This document shows positions 31,713-42,073 of a stretch of 64,000 bases of DNA, in pieces (within the stretch, counting starts at the first letter, position 1; each line of letters begins with the position of its first letter). The position numbers and the translations under genes are program-made. The notes beneath the pieces are model-generated. The model saw only the letters and a list, made by a program, of their open reading frames with translations, searched no databases and was not told the DNA's origin. Origin of the DNA: Leishmania martiniquensis (Eukaryota; Euglenozoa; Kinetoplastea; Trypanosomatida; Trypanosomatidae); NCBI RefSeq assembly GCF_017916325.1, contig NC_090142.1, positions 7,501-71,500 on the forward strand, in the 5' to 3' direction.

Positions 31713-34700
31713 ATGCTGCACAGCTCGGCGAGATGTCTCGCGCTGCGCACGAGCAGGCGCGACGACCTCGTCTTCCGCAGCATGCATGGCTTCACGCTGC
31801 GCAAGAGCCGTCGCATTGACGACCTGCACCTCGTCGCGTACGAAATGGAGCACGACCGCACCGGCGCCCTCTACTACCACATCGACGTGGACGACAGTAA
31901 CAACACCTTCTGCATCGGCTTTCGAACACCAGCGGAGAACAGCAAGGGTACCTCTCATGTACTGGAGCACACAACACTGTGCGGCAGTAAAAAATATCCG
32001 GTGCGCGATCCCTTCTTCATGATGCTCAAGCGCTCTCTTAGCTCCTTCATGAACGCCATGACCGGGTCCGACTACACACTGTACCCCTTTTCGACGACCA
32101 ATCGAAAGGACTTCCAAAACCTTCTCGACGTCTACCTCGACGCTGTCTTTCACCCTCTGCTGCGCGAGGAGGACTTCAAGCAGGAGGGTCACCGAGTGGA
32201 GCTCGAGGACAAGTCATCGGGCAGCGAAGATGACGCTGCGCAGACGGCAAAGCGCACGCGCAGGCTTGTGCACAACGGCGTCGTCTTCAACGAGATGCGC
32301 GGCGTCGTGTCGAACCCCAGCAACCACTTTGTGCAATCACTGATGCGCACCATGCTGCCGCACACGCACTACACCCACGTGTCTGGCGGTTATCCGCCAG
32401 ATATTCTGAACCTCAGCTACGACGAGCTCCTGTCCTTCCAGAAGCGGCATTACCACCCGAGCAACAGCATCACCTTCACGTACGGCAACGTTCACCCGGA
32501 GTCGCACATGGAAGCGCTAAACTCTTACTTCTCCGACTTCGCGCGCACGGCACCGGTCATTGTACCGACGCTGGCGGAGCAGCACCGCTTCACAGAGCCA
32601 CGACTGGTGCAGCTGGAGGGGCCACTGGATGCGATGGGCAACCAGCAGCGGCAGAAGCGAGTTGCCGTCTCCTACGCAGTACCAACAGGGAACGACAAGC
32701 TGGAAGATGTCGTGGCACTCAGTGTACTGGACAGCCTCCTCTCGAGTGGTCCCAGCTCCCCCATGTTCAAGAGCCTGATCGAGTCACAGATTGGCACCGA
32801 GTACGCCCCGATGCAGGGGTATGCCTTCTACCTCTCCTCGCCGATCATCACGTACGGCGTGGCGGGTGTGGATGAGGAGCGGGCAGACCCGGAGGCCGAG
32901 GTGCTGCAGGCCGTGGAGTCGGCGCTCCGCACGGTGCAGAAAGAGGGCTTCGACGAGCGACGCGTGCGCTCCGTCATCTTCCAGGAGGAGCTGCAGCACC
33001 GTCACCGATCTGCCGATTATGGGCTCAACACGTGCACCGGCCTGTGTGCAATGGGTCTGTGCCGGGCGCAGAACGACCCGCTGGACTTCATAAATTGGCT
33101 ACCACACCTACGGCGACTGGCAGACGACAATGCGGCCTCGCTGCTGCAGCGTATCGAGTCGCACCTGCTGAGTAACCCGCACCGCGCCGTCGTGTCTGTG
33201 TCTGCCAAGAAGAAGTATTTGGGCAAGCTGCAGGGCCAGCTGAAGGAAGCTGACGAGTCGCTGAACGCGTCGACGACGGAGGCGGAGAAGGACCGGGTCG
33301 AGAAAGAAGCGAACGAGTGGCTCCAACGCCTCCGCGCGCCACAGCCGCACGACGTGCTGCCCACCCTCCGCATCGAAGACATCCCCATCGAGTCGTTTGC
33401 GGAGCCCGAGCCACGTCGAAGCTCTCTCTGCAGCACCAGTGGTCAGGTTTACACGATCACGTGCCCGACGAATGGCCTCGTGTACGTGCATGGACTCATC
33501 CCCCTCCCAACATCTCTTACCAGCGCGATCGAGCACGGGGAGGGGGCGCAGGTGCCGCAGAGCGCAGTGCTGCTGATGTCGCTGATCGGGCGAACCGGTG
33601 CCGGCAAACTCTCTTATAAGGAGCACTCCATTGCAGCGAAGCTGGCCTGCAGTGGCTTTGGCTTTGCGCCGCTGCTCAACGAGTCGTATCTGCACGAGAG
33701 CACCACCATCACCGGCATCAGCTACAGCTTCTACACCACCAAGGAAAAGCTAAAGGAGGCGCTGGACTTGTTGAGTGTGACGCTGCTTGAGCCGCGCGTC
33801 AACGCCGAGGACGCTGATGTCTACTCTCGCGCGCTGTCGAAGCTCAAAATGGCATGCTCGTCGGCCATTCAATCTCTGCAAGTGGAAGGTAATCGCTACG
33901 CCGTCACCCGCGCTGTAGCGGAGCTCACTCGGCGCGGAGAGCTGCGCGAGCACTGGTGGGGGCTGTCCCAGTGCTCGCACGCATCGGATGTGCTTGAGAA
34001 GCTCCAGGGAAGCCCGGAAGTGAGCCGCGAGGCCGTTTGCACGCTGCTGGGTGACTATGCCGTCTTTGCGCGGGCAATGGCGACTGACATGTCGGGCAGT
34101 CTTATTTGGGCGACATGCGAGGACGCGCATTGCAAGGAAGTGGAGCAGGTGCTGAAGGAGTTCCTGGAAGCCTTCCCGTGGAAGGCCTCTACCGCGCGCA
34201 CGCACCTGCTCCTGCCACCGCGCTCCATGGAGAAAGGGGTTCAGCAGGTCAGCACGAAGTTGCCGATCGACACATCTTTTGTGGGCATGGCTATGCCGAA
34301 TCAGTTGAAGTGGGAGAGCCCCGACCAGGCACGGGTTCGGGTGGGCTGCACCCTGCTTTCTAACGAGTACTTGCACCGCCGTGTGCGCGAGGAGGGCGGC
34401 GCTTACGGCTCCAACTGCGCTGCAACGCTGCAGGGCGAGGTTGGCGGGGTCACGATGTCAAGTTACCGCGACCCCAGTCCGGAGCTCACCGTCAAGGCTT
34501 TCCTCGAGGCTGGTGAATGGCTCAGCGACCGGAGGAACCTGACGGCGGAGCATGTAAGAGAGGCGAAGCTACGACTCTTTTCGTCTATCGACTCTCCGTA
34601 CGCGGCGGACTCCTACGGTGAGGGGTACTTTTATAACGATCTGCGGCAGAGCACAAAGCAGGCCATGCGCGACGCCCTGCTCTCTGTGACGCCAGAGGAC

Positions 34701-34811
34701 GTTGTAAATGTAGCCCACTACTTCAAGCCTCAATCCACTGCCATCATCAGCACGCTCCAGCCCACAGGCGAGTCGAGCGGTGCCACCGTGGTGCCACCCA
34801 AGGCCTCGTAA
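31713..34811 (+). CDS. PreP-like presequence protease, M16C pitrilysin family
   Basis: A zinc metallopeptidase of the M16C (pitrilysin-like) group that in mitochondria degrades cleaved presequences and other short peptides. The ATG at 31713 gives 1032 aa, typical of PreP; the open frame further up starts only from TTG. The N-terminus (MLHSSARCLALRTSRRDD) looks like a mitochondrial presequence. The inverted zinc motif HVLEH is at residues 82-86, in GTSHVLEHTTLCGSKKYPVRDPF. The third zinc ligand is Glu194 in FNEMRG. The C-terminal half has the R/Y substrate-binding block RRVREEGGAYGSN (near 34376-34413) expected of M16 enzymes. All catalytic residues are intact. Confidence 0.94.
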   Translation: MLHSSARCLALRTSRRDDLVFRSMHGFTLRKSRRIDDLHLVAYEMEHDRTGALYYHIDVDDSNNTFCIGFRTPAENSKGTSHVLEHTTLCGSKKYPVRDPFFMMLKRSLSSFMNAMTGSDYTLYPFSTTNRKDFQNLLDVYLDAVFHPLLREEDFKQEGHRVELEDKSSGSEDDAAQTAKRTRRLVHNGVVFNEMRGVVSNPSNHFVQSLMRTMLPHTHYTHVSGGYPPDILNLSYDELLSFQKRHYHPSNSITFTYGNVHPESHMEALNSYFSDFARTAPVIVPTLAEQHRFTEPRLVQLEGPLDAMGNQQRQKRVAVSYAVPTGNDKLEDVVALSVLDSLLSSGPSSPMFKSLIESQIGTEYAPMQGYAFYLSSPIITYGVAGVDEERADPEAEVLQAVESALRTVQKEGFDERRVRSVIFQEELQHRHRSADYGLNTCTGLCAMGLCRAQNDPLDFINWLPHLRRLADDNAASLLQRIESHLLSNPHRAVVSVSAKKKYLGKLQGQLKEADESLNASTTEAEKDRVEKEANEWLQRLRAPQPHDVLPTLRIEDIPIESFAEPEPRRSSLCSTSGQVYTITCPTNGLVYVHGLIPLPTSLTSAIEHGEGAQVPQSAVLLMSLIGRTGAGKLSYKEHSIAAKLACSGFGFAPLLNESYLHESTTITGISYSFYTTKEKLKEALDLLSVTLLEPRVNAEDADVYSRALSKLKMACSSAIQSLQVEGNRYAVTRAVAELTRRGELREHWWGLSQCSHASDVLEKLQGSPEVSREAVCTLLGDYAVFARAMATDMSGSLIWATCEDAHCKEVEQVLKEFLEAFPWKASTARTHLLLPPRSMEKGVQQVSTKLPIDTSFVGMAMPNQLKWESPDQARVRVGCTLLSNEYLHRRVREEGGAYGSNCAATLQGEVGGVTMSSYRDPSPELTVKAFLEAGEWLSDRRNLTAEHVREAKLRLFSSIDSPYAADSYGEGYFYNDLRQSTKQAMRDALLSVTPEDVVNVAHYFKPQSTAIISTLQPTGESSGATVVPPKAS

Positions 34812-35890
34812 AGCCTCTTCAACACGTGCGTATTGGAGCATTTACTTCTTCTCTTAAAAGCACAGGTACAGAGCTGCGCCCCCGTCCCCGTCTCCCCCTC
34901 TCTGTGCGTAAGTGTGTGTCGTCAAGAGTGTCCGCATTCAGTAATTCTCTGTTCATCCCTCCCATCACTCTTTAAGCCGCCAAAGAGAGAAGAGGTCTGC
35001 CGCGGGTGTCTGTGGGGCCGAATGTAGTTTGGGTGAGCGTTCAGGTAGCGTGCGTGTGTATGAGGAGAGCGCGCCCACATCGCTTTTCTTCTCCCCTCCC
35101 TTTCCTTCCCCTCTGATAGGGTGCGTTGCTGTTTCAACGAAAGGGGAGAGGCTGCCGCTGTCGACGCTGTGCCTCGGTGATGTTGGCGTATGTGAGAAAG
35201 GGAGTTGCGACCGCCATCGGCTGTCGCCCTGCCCATTCCCCCTCATTACACGCTCCCCTCTCCTGGCGTGGGCAGGACGCGATCCTGCGCATCTCTTGTG
35301 TGCGTTTCTGCGTACGTGCGTACGCACGTTTGGCTTCCACACTCTTCTGCAGACCGTATCGCACCTCGCACCTACCCTTTCCGCTTTCTTCTATGTGCGT
35401 GTGTGTGTTTGTGGAGGACCTGTATGCACCTCTCCGGATTGGCGCCAGATGACGGCACACATAGTGTGTGACGAGATGGCGAGGGCTTTGCCATGCGATC
35501 TGTCTCCCCAAGCGATGCGTGCACGTCTTTACACCCCGTCGCGTTCCCCTCCGCTCCCTGTGAGCCGAACACCATACATGCAAGCACACTCATTCAGGCC
35601 GAGCTTAACGAAGGGCCGCCCTCCTCCCCTTTCCTAGACGGCCCCCTCGCGCTCAGCACCTTACTCGGCGAGCTGAGAGACAACGCTGCCCCCCCTTTTC
35701 TCGCCTTGTTGACCCACTGTGTGAGAGCAGCGACGGCAGTGACGGGGAAAAAACTGACTTAACCTTCTGCGCGCCTGATGAGAGGGGCGCAGCTGCCGTG
35801 GCTGAGGTGGCGCCATCCTCGCAGGTAAGCCAGCACGGCTCGCGCCGAAACGGGTAATGCCGACAACGGCGACTCATCGATGAAGAGAGA
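34812..35890. other. PreP 3' flank
   Basis: A spacer of about 1.1 kb with CT-rich tracts. It is the likely PreP 3' UTR. No gene is seen. Confidence 0.5.
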
Positions 35891-38700
35891 CCAGAAACAA
35901 GTGCATCGGCCCTATGGACTTCACGAGGCAAGTGCCAGAGATGGCTCAGGCGATGCGGCCGCCCACTTCCCCTCCGTCGACCACTAGTCGGGTGGCCATT
36001 GTGAGAAAGAGCACGACAAGCGAACGACTTATAAGCCGCTGCTCGCGGCTGAAGATGGACACACCCTCCTCAGGCCAACGCCTGCCGGCGCAAAGGAGAA
36101 GCGCCGAAGACGTCGGCGGTGCCCCCGCTCATGATCGCATCGGGGGCAGAATGTTGAGGTGGAGGAACATTTCGAGCACTTCTTGCGCGCGGGGTAGAGC
36201 ACCGTTTTCCCCGCCGAGGTCGCCCCGGAGACGGTGTCGCTGGTGGTGCTCTCCTTGTATACCTCGGCCTCCATCGGTGGCTCCAAGTCGCGCTGCAGGG
36301 CTTGGTGGCTGCTATCAATTTGTGCGGCCGAATTGTGGGCATGCAACGCTCCACGTGGAGGAGCCTTTGGCGCACCTTCATGTTTGCCGTCGACATGCTC
36401 TGGCATCCGCCTCCCATTGGCGCATAATGAGCAGCCGCTCGATCGTAAGGCAGCGGTGGCGCTCGCCAGTCTCTCCGTCGGTGAGCCTGGCCGCTACTGC
36501 TGTCGCTGGCCCCATACTCGCTCCGCTCTTTGCGATGCTCCAGGCGTTTATGCCGCACTCGTTGTTGATGTTGCGCTGCACCAAAGACGTCGTGAGGCCG
36601 ACGTCGAGGCAGCTGGCAACCATCTGCTCGGGCCTCCGCTCTCGTGTGCGTGATCGAGGCGCACCTTTACCGCCAACGTGACGGCTGCCGAAGTCGCCTG
36701 CAGGGGCCTCGAGCGGGTCCTCCAGAGTGTGACGCGGCTCCTCTTCTTCGCGTTCTTCGAATCCTTCGGAGTCTGTGGAGTCATCTGTTCAACGAGTGCC
36801 GACCGCTGTTGCTACGGTGCGTTGGTGCTTCTCAGCGCCCCGCGCACTGGCGCGCGCCTCTTCACCTCGATCTTCCGTACGCCCCGAGATGCACGGCCGC
36901 AGTGGAGGAAAACAGGGCAGCGCTGAGGGGCATGTGGGTGGAGGTGGAGCACGTTGCTGGCGTCGCCAAGGAAGGTGCCGTGCTGCCTTTCTGCTATACT
37001 GTAATGCCTCGCAGCCGTGCAGCCTCTTGTGGGCTGGCAGCAGCCCCAAGGCGACAGACGCGTCGGCCTTCTTCTCTTTGCGTACCTCCGCTGAGCAGAG
37101 GGGGAACCTTGACCCACGCCAGCGTAGGAGCAGACGGTGGCGCCTTCCCAAGCTCTAACTGCGCTGTTTGGGACGGTTTTCGCAATAAGCGGCTGAAATG
37201 GGCGCTGCTGACGCCCTCAAGGGCATCGGCGGGACCTCGGGGGGGGGGTCTGCAGCTGATGTGCGCCTACTGTGTCGTTGCTGCCTTTACCACGGCGATC
37301 TATGTCAAAGGCGGCAAGGGCGTGCACCACATCGGCATCTCCATGATCATCTATGTGCGGCCGCGCACCGTCTCCAAGTCGATCGAAGCCGGCGTGTGTC
37401 GTGCCACAGGCAGGACTTCTGCCCTTGACATGGACAAAGCCGCCGATCAGAAGATGTTTGACCTTGTGCAGGAGGTCGCCGTCGTCATGCGTGTGGGGCC
37501 GTACGCGAGCTTTGTCGCCCCCCCTCCCCTGCTGCCTGCCTGCATAGGGGATCTCGAGGAACGATGAGTACGCTGGTCTTGGGCAGCAGCTCCGTCTTCA
37601 TGGCGGAGCTCATCATCTGTGCACTGCTCCTCCCTACAAATCTGTACCGCGCGCCGCGTAACCAGCGGCCTCACGCAAAGATGGCGGATATGGCCTCCAA
37701 CGTTGCCTCCATGGCGCTCCTGGCCATGCCTGCTCGAGGTGAGCGGCACCGCGTTGGCGCTGCTTGCATCGCTGCTCAGCACATCACCCTCGCCCTCGAT
37801 TTACCTCTTCGGCCACCGCGGTGCATCAGCAGATGGACAAAGTGTCCCCCGCCACTGAGTGGCAGGCCGCCTCTGACAATGCAGATGCAGCGGAAATGCA
37901 GCTCTTTGAAATGCAGCCGCTGCATCTGCGCCCGATGCGAGGCCGCCGCGCTATCCCCTCCCCCTCCCTCCGTGGAAGTGAATTGGGCGCCGAGCGACGA
38001 TCCTTGACGGATCGAGAGGTGGCCCGCTAGGCTCTTTTCCCACCGCCCTATCGGCACTGCAGACAGGCCGCTCGAATCCGGCGGCGGTGCGGTCCGCCTC
38101 GCTTATCAGCAACGCTGTGGTGCTCAAGCGCAATCTCGACACGCCTTGTACAAGCTGCACGAGTACATGAAGCTCACGCAGAAGCGGAGCGTACACGATG
38201 TAGCATTGTTCGCCGCGGCGGCCCACTTTTTTTTATGGGCGATACGTTGGGCAGCTCATGCATCGCGTACAGCCGCACCGACAAATGGGTGGCGGCTTGC
38301 ACCAAGCAAGCTAAACTTTCACCCTCAGCATTCGAAGTTCGCACGCAACAGTGCGTGCTGGCTTCGCCTGAGAGCAACAGCATGCTGAACCATTGCCGAC
38401 GAGCACGCGGCAGAGCCGCTCTTTTACCGTGAGCTTTCGCGATCCGCTCGGGGAACCGGCCTCTGGGCATCGGCATGGCCGCCTTCACTATCGCCAGCAA
38501 CTTGACCCGCTGCGAGTTTCTCCTCTGCCACGGGGGATGTGAGCGAACGGCCACCACAAGCGCACAGCCTCGCCTCTCTGCGACTCATCGGTTCCCTTGA
38601 CCCTCCTGCAAGCGGCTCGCACGCAGCACCAACGTCTCTCAAGGTCCTGCCACCTCCCTCTTCTGCTTCACCTTCTCCTATGCCGTTACCCTGCCCTGCT
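35891..38700 (+). pseudogene. Decayed coding-like segment, probably an old multi-spanning membrane protein gene
   Basis: No intact gene, but protein-like pieces hop among the three plus frames. Examples are LQGLVAAINLCGRIVGMQR then WRTFMFAVDMLW (about 36290-36410), LAATAVAGPILAPLFAMLQ (36490-36550), LLFFAFFESFGVCGV (36740-36790), MCAYCVVAAFTTAIYVKGGK (37260-37320), IGISMIIYVRPRTVSKSIE (37330-37390), SSVFMAELIICALLLP (37590-37640) and KLHEYMKLTQKRSVHDVA (38150-38210). Several look like membrane helices, and stops and frame changes separate them. It directly precedes the broken MICU1 gene, so the whole 35.9-40.5 kb interval may have lost constraint. I cannot name the ancestor. GC-rich DNA opens frames by chance, which tempers confidence. 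Confidence 0.4.
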
Positions 38701-39253
38701 CAGGCTATCTCCTCCTGTCTGACTCGGTGTGGCGCAGCCTCTGGACGCCGCTCTTTGCCCCTTCACGTCACCATACCGGTAATGGGCCCGCAGACTCGAG
38801 CAGGCGCGCGTTTGGGTGCCCTTTCCCCGAGCGAAAGGCGACGCGGCCAAATGCGAAGTGAGACAAAAAAGGGGCGCTTCAACTACAGCCGGCACGGCCA
38901 CCCACCTCATCCACTCTTTACTTGCTCGCTGCCACTCGCCACTGCTGTGCTTGCGGCAGCGACGCAGTCCGCCCTCGTGTGTGTGTGTGTGTGTATGCCC
39001 GTTGCACCACTGCCACTCGTCCCCTGCCCTCATGAAAGCCACCCGCACACGCGACCCCGCTCCTCTCCCTCTCGGCTACTTTGGCGGATTCGCACGCACG
39101 CACGCACCTCTCCGTTTGCTGTCGCAGCGCTGTGCGCCGGCACCCATCGCCCTATCGTCTCTCCTTCTCGTCAGCCTTCTCTCTTCTCCCACCCCCACTC
39201 GACCGCTGTCGAGTGCGGATGCAGCACCATCCCAAGCTTTCCCTCTGAGATCT
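38701..39253. other. Spacer upstream of MICU1 relic
   Basis: CT-rich sequence containing a GT microsatellite. It is a plausible remnant of the MICU1 5' UTR and splice tract. Confidence 0.4.
38977..38994. repeat. (GT)n microsatellite
   Basis: About nine GT units in the spacer just upstream of the MICU1 relic. Confidence 0.8.
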
Positions 39254-40510
39254 ATGCGACGACGTGTCTCTGCGGTTGTGCAGCGCTGTCTGCCAGCGGC
39301 GCCAAGAGCCGTCTCGGTCGCAGAGTGTAGGGGCACTGAAGGCAGCGCGCGCGGCATCCGTCATCGTCTCCTCGGTCGCCGTGGTGCTCCCTTGGGGGGC
39401 GTTGTTTAGGATGAAGCGCGCGACGCTCCTCTGCTCTCTGCAACCGTGGCACTGCCACCACGCCCCAGCGGACAGCGGCGCCTTCTATGGACCTCGTTGG
39501 CTGCCTGTGGTGCCTCGGGCTGACACTTTGCGGCGAGTGCAACGGTGGCGCTGTGCCGCTCGTACGACACGCCGCCGTGCCTCATCCTGTATTACCTGCG
39601 TGATGTGCGCTCGTGATTCCTGCACTACGCGCCGGTGCGGAAGCGCAAAGGCGAGGCGATGTACATGACCGCGGAAGACTTTGTGTTAGCGCTCTTGGCA
39701 TCGCCGGAGAAGATGCTGCCGAGCCCGGCCATTGTGCAGGACGTGAAGCGCCTCTTCGAGTCGATGGACGCGAACGGGGACAGCTACATCAGCTTTCCAG
39801 AGATCCGCTTCCTCATGAGCCTCCTCACGAGCGATGAGCGTGAGGTGGAGGTGCTCTTCCGCATCATGGGCACCGACAAGTCGGGTACCCTGTCGTTAGA
39901 GGACTTTGCCAATGCGCTGCGTGGCGCCACGAAGGATGAAGCAGTGGTACATTCGTTGCTGAAGCCATCGACGCGCCGAAACGGCATCGTCCGGGGACTC
40001 CTCGGCGACGAAGCGGCACCGTGCAAGTGCTCTCTCGGCGAGCTGAAGGCGATGATCCACAGCGTGCGCACGGAGGTGTGGAAGGCGTAGTTTTGCCAAT
40101 ACGACGTGGAGCAGCACGATCGCATCACCGCCGAGGAGTTCGCGGAGCTCATTGCCAGGCAGGCGCTCGGCTCTCACTTGCCGTACTACGCGGTGGGGAA
40201 CATACGCCGCCTGAGAGACAGCGGCGACATGGTGACGCTCGACATGTGGCTGGGGCTAAATGAAGTGATGCTCCATGCGGAGCAACTGGCCGCCAACGTG
40301 GAGATGTTCTCGAGCAGCGGCATGTCCGTAGCGAAGCATCACTTTCGCCGGCTCATGTGAATGGCCGGGGTGCCTGCGCTGCCTCAGACAACTGTCGGCA
40401 TCGTCTTTGCCATCTTCGACAAAAATGGGGATGGGTCGATGGAGGTCAGCGAGTTCCTCTCCATCATGCGCAAGAAGGTTCGGTACCCATTATCGTGTGC
40501 CCCCGCGTAG
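39254..40510 (+). pseudogene. MICU1: MICU1-like mitochondrial calcium uptake protein, broken
   Basis: MICU1 is the EF-hand gatekeeper of the mitochondrial calcium uniporter. The relic begins with a presequence-like MRRRVSAVVQRCLPAAPRAV from the ATG at 39254. A hydrophobic segment (ASVIVSSVAVVLPWGALF) follows in another frame. From about 39550 one frame carries family landmarks: LILYYLRDVRS, stop, FLHYAPVRKRKGEAMYMTAEDFV. A canonical first EF-hand comes next (DANGDSYISFPE), then a middle DKSGTLSLEDFANAL, then the final EF-hand DKNGDGSMEVSE and IMRKK near the end. In-frame stops lie at about 39614 (TGA), 40088 (TAG) and 40358 (TGA), plus at least two compensating frame changes before 39550. The EF-hand half still reads well between the stops, so the loss looks recent or the assembly has errors. 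Stop codons are used normally elsewhere in the window, so reassignment is unlikely. Confidence 0.75.
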
Positions 40511-40848
40511 GCGCAAGGGCCTCCCGAGACGCTTTTTGGAGTGCTCCAGTGAAGCGCGGTCAAGTGTCGGGCGGTAGCGAAAGGGGTGGACACAGGAATG
40601 ATCGGTGCCACGCGACGTCTGGGGCAGCACTAGGAGAGGCAGGGAAGAGGCTTCCGCGGCGGCAACGGTCTCTCTGCCAATGCGGAGCTCATACGCCCGT
40701 GTCTTTCTCCCCCACACCCTCCCCCAACACACACACATACACCTCTTCATGTCTTCCTCCTCGCTTTGGTGGTGCCTTCACCTGCAGTCAGCCTCCCTCC
40801 TCGTTTATCTTCGGGGCGCACGCGTCGGCCTCGCTGATCTGTGCACTT

Positions 40849-40864
40849 GGGGGGGGGGGGGGGG
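40849..40864 (+). repeat. Poly-G tract (16 G)
   Basis: An uninterrupted run of 16 G, apart from the MICU1 relic by about 340 bp. Confidence 0.85.
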
Positions 40865-41423
40865 AAGCAAAGCTCACGCAGAGGAATCGGCGGGGCAAAC
40901 GGAAGGCGCTCGTCGGCGGTCCTGTTGCCGGTGAAATGCGCAACCGCCCACCCCGTGGCGAAGAAGAATGAATAGGCGAACGGCGCAATGCCTGCGTGTG
41001 AGCGGCGCAGGATTATCTGAACGAGCGCGTTGACGATAAGAGGGGTGCCATGCCATACAAGGAGCCCGGACTCGCGTGTTCACCTCTGCCAAATCGACTG
41101 CGCATCGCCCTCTACCTCCCCCCTCCCTCCCTCTCAAAATCATGGCTCACATATCCCTCGCGCACGCGCTGTTGCACCTGTGCCTACATGTACATCTGCG
41201 TGCATTGGATAGTGCTGTCCTTCACCGGTAGGGCCTCGCTCTCTTCTTACCCCCCCCTCCCACGACTCCACATAGGCTTGTGCCCCAGTCTCCCCTTTTC
41301 CTCCTGGGCAACGTACTGCTGCGGTGACCGTGGACCCTCCACGTTTGGCATTAGCTCGAGTGTGCGAGTGTCTACCGCCCCGCCGTCTCGGACAGTGAGG
41401 CGCTGGCGTGTGTAGTCGCCTCT

Positions 41424-41890
41424 CTTGCTATCAACTCTTCTGTCGTCAGCATCTCTTTACCTTCAATTGACTCCTCCCCCGCGCCCTCCCCCCTGTCCTC
41501 ACACGCACACACACTCATTGCTTTTCGTCGCCTGCGTGTCCATTGTGCTCTCTTTCCGTCGGCGTGTTCCGCTGCGAGTCTGTTGGTGTCGGTGCGTCCA
41601 CCTCCACCCCTCCCATCCTCCCCTACCCCGTATCGACCTCACGCACGCGCTTCCTTCCCCTCCTCTCTCCCCACTCACACGCACGCCTTGCAACCCATTC
41701 AGTACATCGTTGGCTCCTCCCTCCCTCCCCCCTCCCCACACACACAAACACGTTTGCTTGTCTTTCTCCTTCTGTCCTCACGCACCTTACACTTTTTTTT
41801 TCAGAGCGCACACACATTAGTCTGCCCTCTCTGCTCCGCCCTACTCAGTCTCCCCTCGTCGCTCTCCCCTGGCACCCTCACATAAAAGCA
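41424..41890 (+). promoter_or_regulatory. Extended polypyrimidine region before the Sec7 gene
   Basis: Nearly 470 bp dominated by C and T with CA-repeat patches and a T-run near 41790-41801. The first AGs after it (41803-41804, 41819-41820) could accept the spliced leader, about 250 nt before the ATG at 42074. Confidence 0.5.
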
Positions 41891-42073
41891 TTGCCCGAGG
41901 GAGTGAGGGAGTTTGGGGCTCGGTGCTAAACGTGAGTCGTGCGCCACACGTGCGCCGACCCGCTCGCACAAAATTGCCGCGTGTGGAAGGCCACAAATCG
42001 GTCCTCCGGCCTGAGTGCCCTTCATACCCCTCCCCCTCCCTCAGCACCTCTGCGCGTCGTCCTGCCATCCGCA

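Larger units (their letters stand above)
40511..42073. other. Spacer upstream of the Sec7 gene
   Basis: A 1.56-kb spacer with a 16-G homopolymer (40849-40864) and a very long pyrimidine-rich zone (about 41420-41880). No gene is seen. Confidence 0.6.

Noticed and set aside
33108..34376. Two ~200-aa minus-strand frames (33108-33695, 33750-34376)
   Set aside because: They lie opposite the PreP gene and carry no motifs.
41939..42073. 45-residue extension of the Sec7 protein
   Set aside because: No ATG and a leader-like composition; the ATG at 42074 is the first good start.
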